A stretch of DNA of 64,000 nt from Sciurus carolinensis (taxonomy: Eukaryota; Chordata; Mammalia; Rodentia; Sciuridae), in NCBI RefSeq assembly GCF_902686445.1, contig NC_062226.1:9602501-9666500 (forward strand). Reading direction: 5' to 3'. Within the stretch, counting starts at the first letter, position 1. The number at the start of each line of letters is the position of its first letter. Below are positions 37,009 to 49,100 of this stretch, one piece after another. The translations under genes and the position numbers were made by a program. The notes under the pieces are model-generated. The model saw nothing but the letters and a program-made list of their open reading frames with translations. It made no database searches and was not told where the DNA came from.

Positions 37009-37337
37009 AGCTGGGTACAGTGTGTATGCCTATAATCCCAGTGACTCAGAAGCCTGAGACAGGAGGATCACAAGTTCAAAGTCAGCATCAGCCAAATAAT
37101 GAGGACCTAAGTAACTTAGCAAGATCCTGTCTCAAAATAAAAAACAAACAAACAAACAAATAAAAAACAGGCTGGGGATGTGGCTCAGTGGCAAAGTGCC
37201 CTAGGTTCAATCCCCTGTTATAAAATTCTTAAAAAAAAAATTCCATCAAGGTTAGAGGGATAGCTCAGTGATAGAGTGCTTGCCTAGCGTGTAGGGGGTC
37301 CTGGGTTTGAGCCCTGGCGCCACAGTGGGGAAAAGTT
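37009..37337 (+). mobile_element. B1/ID composite then ID
   Basis: Composite at 37009-37240 flanked by TTCCATCGA and TTCCATCAA; ID at 37250-37337. Confidence 0.78.
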
Positions 37338-37397
37338 TACCCTATGGTCTCCAAAAGACACTCTAGAACAAGAGGATTCAGTCCTGGATCTCTTTCT

Positions 37398-37560
37398 CTT
37401 TTTGCACTGGGGATTGAATTTAGGGGTGCTTTACCACTAAGCTACATCCCTAGTCCCTTTTTATTTTGAGACAGGGTCATGCTAAATTGTTGAGGCTGGC
37501 CTTAAACTTGTGATTCTTCTTCCTTACTGGGATTATAAGCATGTGCCACCATGCCCGGCA
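37398..37560 (-). mobile_element. B1/ID composite SINE
   Basis: GCACTGGGGATTGAATTTAG to CATGTGCCACCATGCCCGG. Confidence 0.8.
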
Positions 37561-37689
37561 ATCCTGAGTCTCTTGAGCAACAAATACTGATGGTGCACTT
37601 GCTACTATGGACCATGTAAGTCTTCTATTATCTCAGTTGCAACTACTGCCCTTTTATAGTACTATACAGCAGCCTTACTAAACAAGTTA

Positions 37690-38135
37690 GATAGTTTTAC
37701 TCCTGTTTAAAACCTGCAATAACTTCCCATTACATCAAAAGTTAAAAAAAAAAAATACTCCATATCTCTCTGATCTTCCTTACGCTTACTTTGCTCCAAC
37801 TACACTAGCATTGCTTGTACCCCAAAACTTTAGATATGCTTCCACTTCTGCATCAGCTCTTCCATACGATTTCCTCCAGGTATCTGCTTAATTAACTCCC
37901 CCACGTCTTTGTTATTTCTTAAAAATGCATTACCCCATCTCTCTTCCCCTGTTTTTTTCTCTCCTAGCACGTTTTAATGCCATAGTAATTTATTGTTTAT
38001 ATTGTCTTTCTCTTCTAGAATGTAAACTAAAGGTTGAGGATAAAGATTTTTGTATTCTGTGTTCGCTGAGTAACTCAAGTGTCTACAACTGCATATAGTA
38101 CATAGCTGGTGCTCCATAGGTAGCTGTAGAATAAA
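37690..38135 (+). mobile_element. L2 LINE fragment
   Basis: ACCTGCAATAACTTCCCATT, CATCTCTCTTCCCCTG, GAATGTAAACTAAAG and GTACATAGCTGGTGCTCC follow L2 3' order, ending about 430 bp before the PPP6C CpG island. Confidence 0.7.
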
Positions 38136-38139
38136 CTAG

Positions 38140-38235
38140 CGTTAAGGGTATACGAAGTGCCAGGTACTGTTCTTGGTACTGGGGATACAATAGAAATACC
38201 TCCCTACCCTCGTAGGACTCATACAGAAGTACGCT
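38140..38235 (-). mobile_element. L2 fragment, reverse
   Basis: AAGTGCCAGGTACTGTTCTT then GGGGATACAATAGAAATACC: reverse of the L2 3' end, abutting the + L2 copy on its left. Confidence 0.55.
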
Positions 38236-38671
38236 TAAGTCAGTAGCCCATTTTCTATTCCTGGATCCACCTTTTCTTTCCTATGAGATTGGGCAAGTTT
38301 AACATCTCCGGCCTCGCAGCCTTACCAATCGTTACAAGGATTAAGAGGGGGAAAAAATAGCTTCTGTATAGCACTTTAATATTTGTTTCCCTTCCTTCCT
38401 AGTCGGAGAACTGGGAGTCTTGACATCCGTGCCACAGGTCTAGACAAGGTCTTCACAAGGCCTTGGAAAGGTGCAAACAGGTTGCTATAGCCAGGCTTAC
38501 CCAATTTTTAACTGAAGATGTTCTGATGGGAGAGTGCTTAACAGGGTCGGCATGAGAAACGAGTGAATGCCCAGTCACCCACTTCGCCGTTCTGCCTCGG
38601 AAAAGTCTCGCCGGTTCCCCCAGGAGAGTCTGAAGGAAGGGAAGAAAAAGAATAGTTGGCCACACTTAAAA

Positions 38672-38718
38672 ACTACAAATCCCAGCTCGCCTCGCGGTAG
38701 ACAACTACGGGTCCCAGC
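38672..38718 (+). promoter_or_regulatory. Pair of ZNF143/THAP11-type sites
   Basis: ACTACAAATCCCAGC at 38672 and ACTACGGGTCCCAGC at 38704, in the same orientation and 32 bp apart, resemble the SBS/ACTACA motif bound by ZNF143 and THAP11. Confidence 0.65.
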
Positions 38719-38951
38719 CGGTTTCGCTGGCCGGAATGAGGGGGTCATTTCGGGATTGTCACCCGGCTTCAGCCAGAGAGGGCGCGGGGCTGGTCGAGGC
38801 GGCGGGGAGAATCGACCAAGTTCTGACGTCGCTGCGCAGACGCCACTCACGGACCGGACGTGACGTAGGGAGAGTTCCGGCCTCGGCCTCCGCCGCTGCC
38901 TCCGCTACTCCAGCGCCGCCGCCGCCGCCGCCGCGGCTTGTGATTCCTAAA

Positions 38952-39026
38952 ATGGCGCCGCTAGATCTGGACAAGTATGTGGAGATAGCGCGGCTGTGCA
39001 AGTACCTGCCGGAGAACGACCTGAAG
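38952..39026 (+). CDS. PPP6C: PPP6C coding exon 1
   Basis: 25 codons, [18 protein letters not shown] to ENDLK. Donor AAG|GTGAGC inside the CpG island. Confidence 0.96.
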
Positions 39027-42000
39027 GTGAGCTCGACCGGAGGGAGCCCCACTTGCGGGGCTCGCCCCTTCCGGCTGTGGGGCGTCCGCCGGCCCGCCCT
39101 TCTTCTCCGCGGGACCCCTGCCGGGTATACCGGCGGGTCGCGGTGGAGGGCCCTCCGCTGTGTCTGACGACGCGGTCCGCCTTGGCGTCACGCGGAGAGC
39201 CGGGGGAGCAGGAGTCCTCCGAATGCTGTTCCGGTTCCCTGAGCTGTGATCCCGAGGGGTGTCGCGGCCTCTGCCCCGGGGTCGCCCCTTCTGGCCTTCG
39301 GGCTGCCCCAAGAGCTTTGCTTAAAGGACTTCTCCCGCCGCACGCCCGGGTCCCCCGAGTCGGAGCCGAGCCCGGCGGGCGGTGAGCCGGGAGGGGGCCA
39401 TCCCCACCAGAGGTGACAGCGGGTGGCCGGCATCTGACAGGAGTACCGCCCGCCCCCGGGAAACGGGTTACTGAGGAGTGGGAAGAGGTGGCCGCAGCAG
39501 TGTGGCAGTGATGTGACAGAATGTCAAGTTGCCCCTTTTACCTTACACTCCGGCACGTCGCTTTTCGTGAGTGTGTGTGTTGTGCTACTTCAATCCGAAT
39601 CCCGTTTCCGAGCTTGTTTCAGTGAGCAGTCGGTCGACAATGAGTGCAGATACTTTTCTGCCCTTTAAGTTGTCCCCCCATAACCTCTTAACTCAAGAAT
39701 TCGTTTTCTTGGTTCTCTAAAGGAGGGAACTTATTCCTTGTTATTACTGAGTCCAAGTAAGATATGAATATGTGGGTAAGGAATGAATGTAAAGATAGAG
39801 GAATGTAAGCGATATACTGCTTTTTTGAAGTGTTTCTGTGCTTTGGATAAAACCGGTGCTAAGATTCCCAGCAGTGTTGACCCGCTAGTGCTAGTGTCTG
39901 ATTTGTTCAGTTAACGTGGACTTTGGTATGTGGCAAATGGGTAAACTGTTGATAGCTTGAGTTCATTTTATACTTTTAAGCTGTGGGTTTAAAACAATTT
40001 ATCTTTCCAGAAATAAAAGTTACATTTGTCAGTGAATTATTTCTCTTAAGGAAGATTTTACTGTGTTCTTCCCCAGCTCCCATATCCTTTGGTACAGAAG
40101 GTTGATATTTAACATCAGTCAACAAGTATGCAAAACGTTAAGGCCACGTGTGCTTTGTGAATGTAACTGAATTGCACTCTTCGCATTAACTATATATGTT
40201 AATAGGGGAGTCTTTCTTGTGCTTTTTTCCATTTTTAATACAAGGATTTAACTAAAATGAGGAGAAAACCTTTACTCGGAGTAATGCAGCATTCATATTC
40301 ATCCTAGTTTCTCAGTCATCAGTTGGTGGCTTCTTTCTGTTATGTGCTTTTTTAGGAAACAACACAACTAACCGTGAGACCTAATTAATGAAAAACTAAC
40401 CAGACCTCTTTTGATGGCATTGTTTTGTTTTTGATGCCATAGGTGCAGTCAATTATTGCATGTTAGTGAATTGACTGGGATTTTTTAAATTGTGTATTAA
40501 GCTGTTTTATGCGTTGTTTATAATTTATGTAAAATGTTCCTTTTTATTATGAAAATGTATCTTGATTCCCCCTACCTCCCAGAACTAGGGATTGAACTCA
40601 GGGGTGCTCTACAGGGTGACCTGCATCCCCAGCTCTTTTTATTTTTTATTTTGACATTGTCTCCCTAAATCGCTGAGGCTGGCCTTGACTTTATGACCTT
40701 CCTGCTGCAACCTCCTGAGTTGCTGGGATTACAGGGTATCCCATTGACACCTGGTATGTATTTTGATATTAACTTGACATTGGACACTGAAACAATTTGA
40801 AAAATAATCAGCGAGATTTTCTTTAGACTTCTTAGTTTGACCAACATTATTTTCATTCCTACCTTAAGGAAATATAGTTATTAAACCATTTTATTTCCTG
40901 TTGAAACACAATTGGACTGTACTTAGCTTTTATCTGTTTCTTAACAAACTATTTCCTCCCTAACCTTTTGTAACTTAGAAAAGAATTCTGGGTTTTTCTT
41001 TGCAAAAAGAGACATTTCTTCTGTCCTGGAAATGTTTTTATCAGATTAATTTTTTCTGCTGCATGTCTCTGGTGTATTTAAAGAAATTTAATTTTGTTTC
41101 TGTTTCTTGGCATCAGTGCAAACTAAAAATAGGTAGGCCAAGAAAGTGTTACAGGAGTACTTTTCTGAGTCTTTAACAAAATAAAAGATTCTGTCAGAGG
41201 AAGAAATGAAATTGGGGCCACTTAATCAACATGATGGAAAAGATGATTATTTTTTTCTGGTAGAAAAGAAGACAGAAATTGATCAGATGTAGGCAGTACT
41301 AGATCAAACAATAAATACACATGTCTAGATCTAATCAGTTTCTCAATTGCCTAATTAGAAATGGTCAGATCACTAGTACCAGATGGACTCTATCTGCTTT
41401 GAAGGAATAAGAATGAAATGTATAAAGCAAGCAGACAGCAGTGTAACCTCTTCTCTTTTGTAAAGAACTCGTGTGATTCTCATCCACAGGAAAGATTTTA
41501 GAGACTACAGGTACAGATTTCATACCTGGCCAAGTAAAAGAATGAATGATAAAAGGCAGATTTGCTGGATACTTAAAGAATTTTGGTAGTATTCCCCCCT
41601 GCCCCCTACTTCTGGGGAAGGGTTCTGCCACTGAGGAGCCCTAAACCTATGGAGTTTTGGGAGGAGTTCTATAACTTGAAGATGGTCTGATCTGTTGGAC
41701 AGTTCTTAAAGGAGACATGTACATAAAGAAGTTGCACAATGAATTACTGTTCAGTTTTTTTTTTTTTTCCCCACTGAGAAGCTGAAGACAGTTATTATAG
41801 ATGGGCTTGGGAAAATACTAGGGTCTCTCTCAAGGATGCTACATAAATAATTGTAACAAATTTTATGGATTAATAATTAATGTGATCTTTTTTGGAACTC
41901 ACTTTTATGTTTAAGTCTTAGCCATCTTTCAGTTGTGTGTGTGTGTGTGTGTGTGTATGTGTAAGAGAGAGAGAGAGAGAATTTTTGGGATTGAACCCAG

Positions 42001-43108
42001 GGCATTTTACACTTAGTGACATCCCCAGCCCTTTTTATTTTTTATTTTTTGAGACATTGCCATCCTCCTATGTCAGTCTCCCAAGTAGCTTTTTTTTTTA
42101 AGGTATGGGGATATAGCTCAGTTGGTAGAGTGCTTACCTCGAAAGCACAAGGTCCTGGGTTCAATCCCTAGCACCACCCACCTGCAAAAAAATGTTTTTT
42201 ATCTTTAGCCAAGCACATTGGCACATGCCTATAATACCAGCAACTCAGGAGACTGAGGCAGGAGGATGGCAAGTTTGAGACCAGCCTTGGCTATTTAGCA
42301 AGGCCTGTCTCAAAATAAAAAATAAAAAGGGCTGGGGGAATCTAACTCAGTGGTACCCCGGTAGTGGAAAAAAAAAAATCATTTCCATCATTTTTGTTTT
42401 TCATATATAGTTACTTGCTTTGCAGAGTTGTGCTTCTGTGTGAAATGCCTCATAAAACTTCAGAGAATTCACCCTTTTTTCTAAGATACAGTCAATAGAC
42501 TTTTTCTACTTCTTCTATTAGCTTCTGTATAACTTAATATTTTTTAGTACTGGGAATTGAACCTAGGGGCATTTTACCAATTGAACTACATCCCCAACCC
42601 ATTTTATTTATTTATTTATTTATTTATTTACTTATTTATTTATTTGTTTTTGCACTGGGAATCTAATCCAGGGGTGTTTTACCACTGAACTACATCCCTA
42701 ACCCTTTTTAAAATTTTTTTGTTTTGAGACAAGGTCTTCCTAAATTGCTGAGGTTCTGGTTAAGTTACCTTTGAGGCTGACCTCAAACTTGGGATTCTCC
42801 TATCTCAGCATTCTGAATTGCTGGCATTACAGCCATGTACCACTGTGCCCGGCTTATTTTTTATTTTGAGACAGGATCTTGCTAAATTGTTAAGGGCCTT
42901 GCTAAGTTGCTTAGGCTGATCTTGAACTTGGAATTCTCCTGTCTCAGCCTCAACAGTAGCTGAAGTTACAGGCGTGAGCAGTACATTTTATATATTCTTA
43001 TCATCTACAGTAGTTTTTATCCTTCCACATTGAAGACTGTTTTGTCACTCCTTATTGCCTTCTTGGTGACCATTCTGTTTAGCTAAGTAGTTTGGTCTTG
43101 CATTGAAC

Positions 43109-43147
<39 letters not shown>

Positions 43148-46100
43148 CTGGAGATTAAACCTTGGGCCTCTTGCTTGCTGTGTATACACTTTACTACTGA
43201 GCTACATCCCCAGTTCCTGCATCAAATCTTTCTTCAGGTACAGCTGGGAAAACCAGACACAGTACAGTAGTTGGGTACACACCATGGCTTTGTATAGGAC
43301 TAGAAGAGTATTTTCTGTTTTGAAGACTCTTTCTGATAATGTCTGGCATTTTGTTTGACTTTTAGACCTAGAATCACATTCTCTTGTGTTCTCTGAAAAT
43401 GATTTATAATGACTTATAACCTAATATAAATGTAACGCTCACAAACATAAGCCTCAAATTTTTTTTTTTTTTTTTTTTGGTACCTGGGATTGAACTTAGG
43501 GGCACTCGGCCACTGAGCCACATCCCCAGCCCTATTTTGTATTTTGTTTAGAGACAGGATCTCACTGAGTTAACATCCTCAGCCCTATTTTGTATTTTGT
43601 TTAGAGACAGGATCTCACTGAGTTAACTTAGGGCCTCACTAAATTGCTGAGGCTGTCTTTGAACTTGCCATCCTCCTGCCTCGCTCATTCTCCCCAACTG
43701 CTGGGATTATAGGCATGTGCCACCGTGCTGGGCGTTGATAACCTTTTTAGGATAGCTCATAACTTGCTTTTCTAAGTACATCTTCTGTTACATCACCTTT
43801 CTTTTTACTTTCTGTTTTAAGCGCATTGGACTGCTATCTTCTGAAAACATGCTCTTTTTTTTCTTTTTTTTTTTTTTTGTAGTACAGGGAATTGAATCCA
43901 GGACCTTGGTCTTTGGCATACTAGGCAAGTGTTCCATCACTAAGCTACACCCCAGCCCTTTTCAGTTTTTACTTTGAGACGGGTCTCGCTATGTTGTCCG
44001 GGCTGGCCTTGATCTTGCAATCTTCCTGCCTCAGCATCCTGAGTTGCTGAGATTACAGGTGTGTCTCATCTCACCTGTCAACAAATACTTCTTGGTTGCC
44101 AGATGTGCTCCAAACACTGTTCTAATTGGAGGAAAGATCTAGACCAGTGGTGCTCAACTGATGACAGTTTTGTCCCCAGGGGGATAGTTTTGTCCCCAAG
44201 GGGATATTTGGCAATGTCTGTAGACAGTTTTGGCTGTTACAGCTGGGGGCATGAATGTTGTGAGTATATAGTAGGTATAGAAGTTAGGGATGTTGCTGTT
44301 GTATAGGACAGCAGCCCCCACAATAAAGAATTAGTAGTGCCATGGTTGAGAAACAGTTTGGCCTGAAGATACAAATGTCACTTTATGGATCATAAGGCTG
44401 TGAATATTACTGTCATCAAGGATCCCTTATTCCAGTAATTTGTATTATAGTATAGACCATATAAAATAAAATTTAGGATAGATTTTTATTTCTTAAGCTA
44501 TGGGTTTATTATAAATACCAGTATATAAAAGTTTTAGCTGGGTGGCATACCTGTAATCCCAGCAACTTGGGAGGCTGAGGCAAGAGAATCACAGTTTTGA
44601 GGCCAGCTTCAGCAACTTAGCGAGGCTTTGTCTGAAAAAAAAGAAAAAAGAAAAGTTTTAGATAGCAAGATCAGCAAAGTGAAGAATTTGAAAAATGTAG
44701 AACCCAGTATATTTGAGGACCAAGAGGGAACAAGGAGACAGGAACAGAGTGTAGAATGGAACCACAAACAAGTACTTTTTTTTTTTTTTTTTTAAGGGGA
44801 CTGCTCTGGGGATTGAACCAAGGGGTGCTCACTGACTCACTGAGCTACATCTTTTACATTTTTTTTTTCTTTTAATTTTGAGAGAGAATCTTGCTAAGTT
44901 GCTAAGTTTCCAAGCTTGGCCTCAACATTCCAAGTAGTTTGAATTATGGGTGTGTGCCACTGTGCCTGGCCATAAACAAATATTTTGAGGACAAAGTAGA
45001 GAAGAAAAATAAGATCTCCCAAGAATGGGGCCACAAACCTCTTTTTATTCAAGGGTTAGCAATTAATTGGACGTGATGAAGAGAGAGGAGCATAGTTTGC
45101 CTTCAATTTGGAATAACATTTAGAATCTTTTCTCAGTGAGTGTGTTTGAGAAGTAAAGGAAGCCATGCTTTCTGCAAACCAAGGAAGTAGAACAAAGCTA
45201 TGAAGGGCTTGGGAGGGGAAGAGCAAATGTTGTACCCATGGCACGGCTGGACTCTGAGGTCACCTGGTATATTGGTGAACTACATAAGGTTTATACTGAA
45301 ATTTTATAGATTTTTCTTATTTTTGTGTGTACTGGTTATGATGAGGGGTAGGAGCTTTGACTTAGAGACTTAGCTCTGTAAATCTGTAGTTGGGGTCTGC
45401 AGAAGTGGCAGTCATAAGCGGCAGCTGCATTTTTACTCTAGTTAGCACGCCTGGGCTCCAGGTGAAGGATGCTGCCTAAGTAGTTTTTTATGTTTTCTCC
45501 AGAGAAGCTTTGAGATTTATAGGGTTTCACTGTGATATTCTTCAATCTTTGGTCCTTTGTTTCTTTTTTACTTTTCTTTTTTTGAATGGGTCTAGGGATT
45601 GAGTCCAGGGGCATCGTATGACTGAGCTACATCCCTAGTCCAGTTTATTTTTTATTTCGAGTCCGTCTTGCTAAGTTTTCTAGACTGGTCTTGAACTTGC
45701 GGTCTTCCTGTTTTAGTGTCCTGAGCACTGGAATTACGCGTGCACTAGTGCATTTGGTCCAGTATTACTTACAAATCAGCACTGAGAGTGTGGGCCAGTC
45801 ATCAGACAGGACTTGCAGGTTAGGAGGCTTTACATCCTAGGAGAGTCAGTCACTTGTGAATGTATGTGAATCATGGCCCATTGGAACATAGGAACCATGC
45901 AGTCCCTCAGGATTCTTTGTTGTGACTACTTTCAATATGTTAATTAAATGATAACTCACTTTGTTCCAAAAAGGATATAGGGTGGTTTACAAAGATGCAT
46001 ACAGTGTAGCACTATAAATTAAATTTAGGATAAATAAGAAAAATGAGTCAGAGAAAATAAAGATAGGAAACCAAGATGGAACTAGCAGTAAAAGTAAGAA

Positions 46101-49100
46101 TATTACTTAAATAAAATTTGTGATGACCAGGTTACTACTTCGTTTTTTTTTTTTAATTTTTTTGTAGTTGTATGTGGGCAGAATTCCTTTATTTTATTTA
46201 TTTTTATGTGGTGCTAAGGATTGAACCCAGTAAGAACCCAGAGTATAGTAAGCTCATACTGGTAGGCAAATGCTGTGCCACTGAACTACAGCCCCAGCCC
46301 CCAGGTTACATTTAAAAATATATATATTTTTAGTTGTAGGTAGATACAATACCTTTGTTTTATTTATTTATTTTTATGTGGTCCTGAGGATTGAACCCAG
46401 TCCCTCACATGTGCTAGACAAGCACTTACCACTGAGCTACAACCCCAGTCCTCTCAGGTTACATCTTAAAGATTAGTCCCTAAGCTTTCTAACTGCCTCC
46501 AGAATGATGGAAACTGATCAATTTAAAAACACACTGAGGGGCTGGGGTTGTGGCTCAGGTTACCAGTAGAGCTCTTGCCTAGCATATGTGAGGCACTGGG
46601 TTTTATTCCTAGCACCATATATAAATAAATGAATAAAATAAAGGTCTATCAACATCTCAAAAAATATTTTAAAAAATGCACTAGAGTCTGTAAGAGGATA
46701 AGTACAAATAAGTTTCTCAGAGTAATTACATCTATCCCTGATAGAGGAAACAGAGACTTTCTTCCCCTGAGTCCTCTTTGAAGGCTATTGCTTAATCACA
46801 GTATTCTGTGCACCCTGTCCGTGGTCTACATAGTAGTAAGCTCTATAGAGGATTTATCCTGTCATAGAAACATGTGAGTTACTACAGCTGATGATGACAT
46901 GACATCGTTGTGTAATTTGGGAGAAAGCAATTGGGAAAGGAGGGCAGTATTATGCAGGGTGAAGATAGGCCTCTGAGAATGGAAATCAAGCTTCTTTGGT
47001 GGCTTATATCAGAGGATATGTTGGAAGAAAATATCGTTTGTATTTCTGGTACTGGCTCAGACTAACTGGTGGTTGCTAGTCCTATTTTTTGTTTTTTTTT
47101 CTTTTTCTTTTTTTGGTACTTGGGATTGAACCTAGAGGCACTTTATCACTGGGCAACATCCCCGGCCCATTTTATGTTTTCTTTGAAACAGGGTAAGTTG
47201 TTGAGGGTCTCACTAAATTGCTGAGGCTGCCTTTCAACCTGTGATCTTCCTGCTTTGGCCTCTCAACTTTTGGGATTACAGGCGTGTGCCGAGGTGCCCA
47301 TCTCCAGCAGGCCTATTTTTTTTTTTAAACCTTTATTTTATTTATTTCTTTTTATGTGGTGCTGAGAATTGAACCCAGTGCCTCACAGGTGCTAGGCGAG
47401 CACCACGGGGCTACAGCCTCACCCCCAAGCAGGCCTAGTCTTAAATCTGAAAGGCAGTATGGCTAGGACAAGTAACTGATAGCTTGAAGTCCTCATGAAC
47501 AGACTTGGAAACGAAAACTCTGCTCAATCTTCATTCTGGTTTAACTTACAGCAGAGCACTTCCAAAATACCTTGGTGGAATTCTTTGAGGAAACTTGGTG
47601 CATGTACCAGAAACAATAATGCAGATGTTAATTGAGTAAAACATTGTACCCAAAGAAGGTGGCTATTGTCCTGAGATAGGTACCTTCAAACATCACTGTA
47701 TTATTTTAATTTTAAAATTATATAATATCAGAAAAAGAATTCAAAGCATTAACTGTTGCTGGGAAGCTAATCTAAAAAGAATAGTGCTTTTTATTTTGGC
47801 AGAGTAAAGAAGAGGGAGGTGGTGATGAAGAACTATAAAAAAATTACAGGTCAAACAGAATTATTCATCAGTTTGTGGTATATTTGTTCTTTGGAACTGC
47901 CCTTAAGCTAGAAGGAAGTCAATTTGGATTTAAAAAATGCAAATAGGTATAAATTTTAGATGTTAATTACTATGAAATCAATAAAAATTTAAACTGGTTA
48001 TGGTGGTGCATGCCTGTAATCCCAGCTACTCAGGAGGCTAAAGCAGTAGAACTGAAAGTTGGAGGCCACCCTGGGCAATTTAGGGAGAAATTTTTACAAA
48101 GGACTGGGAATTTAGTGGTAAAGTATACTCTTACCTAGCAGGTGAGAGACCTGAGGTTAAATTCCCAATACCACCCCCCAAAAAAAAATTAAATAAGAAA
48201 TTAAAAATTATATCCAATAGATTATTAATGGGAATATGATGCTTGTATAACTCTGATCTTTTGTAATTGGAAAGACAGTATAATCAAAGAGCCTAAATTA
48301 TGTGTTTGTGGTCAAGGTGGTAATAATTAATTTTAATATGTAATATTTATTTTTTCTTATTGAAAAGTGATTTGTGATTGCTTAGAAAGTGATTGTGGAG
48401 AATGGGGAGTAACTGCCAATGGATATTTGGAGTTTCTTTTTGGGGCGATGAAAACGTTCTAAAATTGGGGCTTAGTTGTGGCTTAGTGGTAGAGCGCTTG
48501 CCTAGCATGCGTGAGGCACTGGGTTTGATCCTTAGTACCACATAAAAATAATAAGTAAAATAAAGGTATTGTGTTGATCTGCAACTAAAAAAAATTTTAA
48601 AAAAAGTTTTAAAATTTATTATGGTGATGGTATGATAACACTGAATATGCCTAAAACCATTGAATTTTGTACTATAAGCCATGAATTTTATGGTATGTAA
48701 ATTATTTCAATAAGTTTTAAAAAATGAATCTCATTTCTAGTTTCCCACTGTACAAACCAAACCCAAATAGATTAAAACAATATGCTTATGAAATAGTTCA
48801 TAAGAAAGACTTTATTAAAATAAAAAATTTTTTGTTCTGTGAAAAATTCTTGTTAAGAGAATGGGAAGATAAGCCACAGACTTGGATAAAATTTGCGGGA
48901 CATAAAACAGGATTATTATCCAAAATAGACAAAAAACTCTTAAAATTCAAAAATAAACTGGGTACATACTTGTAATCCTAGCTAGTGGGGAGACTAGGAA
49001 GATCTCAATTTGACAACTCTAAATGTTGATGAAATTGTGGAGCAAGGGGAGCACTTGGTCATTGCTAGTGGAAATGCAAAATGATACAGCCTCTTTGGAA

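Larger units (their letters stand above)
38560..39480 (+). promoter_or_regulatory. PPP6C CpG-island promoter
   Basis: CpG-rich from about 38.56 to 39.48 kb with no TATA box. Contains two ACTACNNNTCCCAG elements, TGACGTCG at 38824, TGACGTAG at 38861 and a short CCG-repeat leader just before the ATG. Confidence 0.8.

Noticed and set aside
38736..39385. Several GC-rich ORFs around PPP6C exon 1
   Set aside because: Only the exon 1 frame from 38952 is supported by the known protein; the others are CpG-island artefacts.
48724..48975. 83-codon + ORF
   Set aside because: The sequence and its downstream context follow an ancient L1 3' end.
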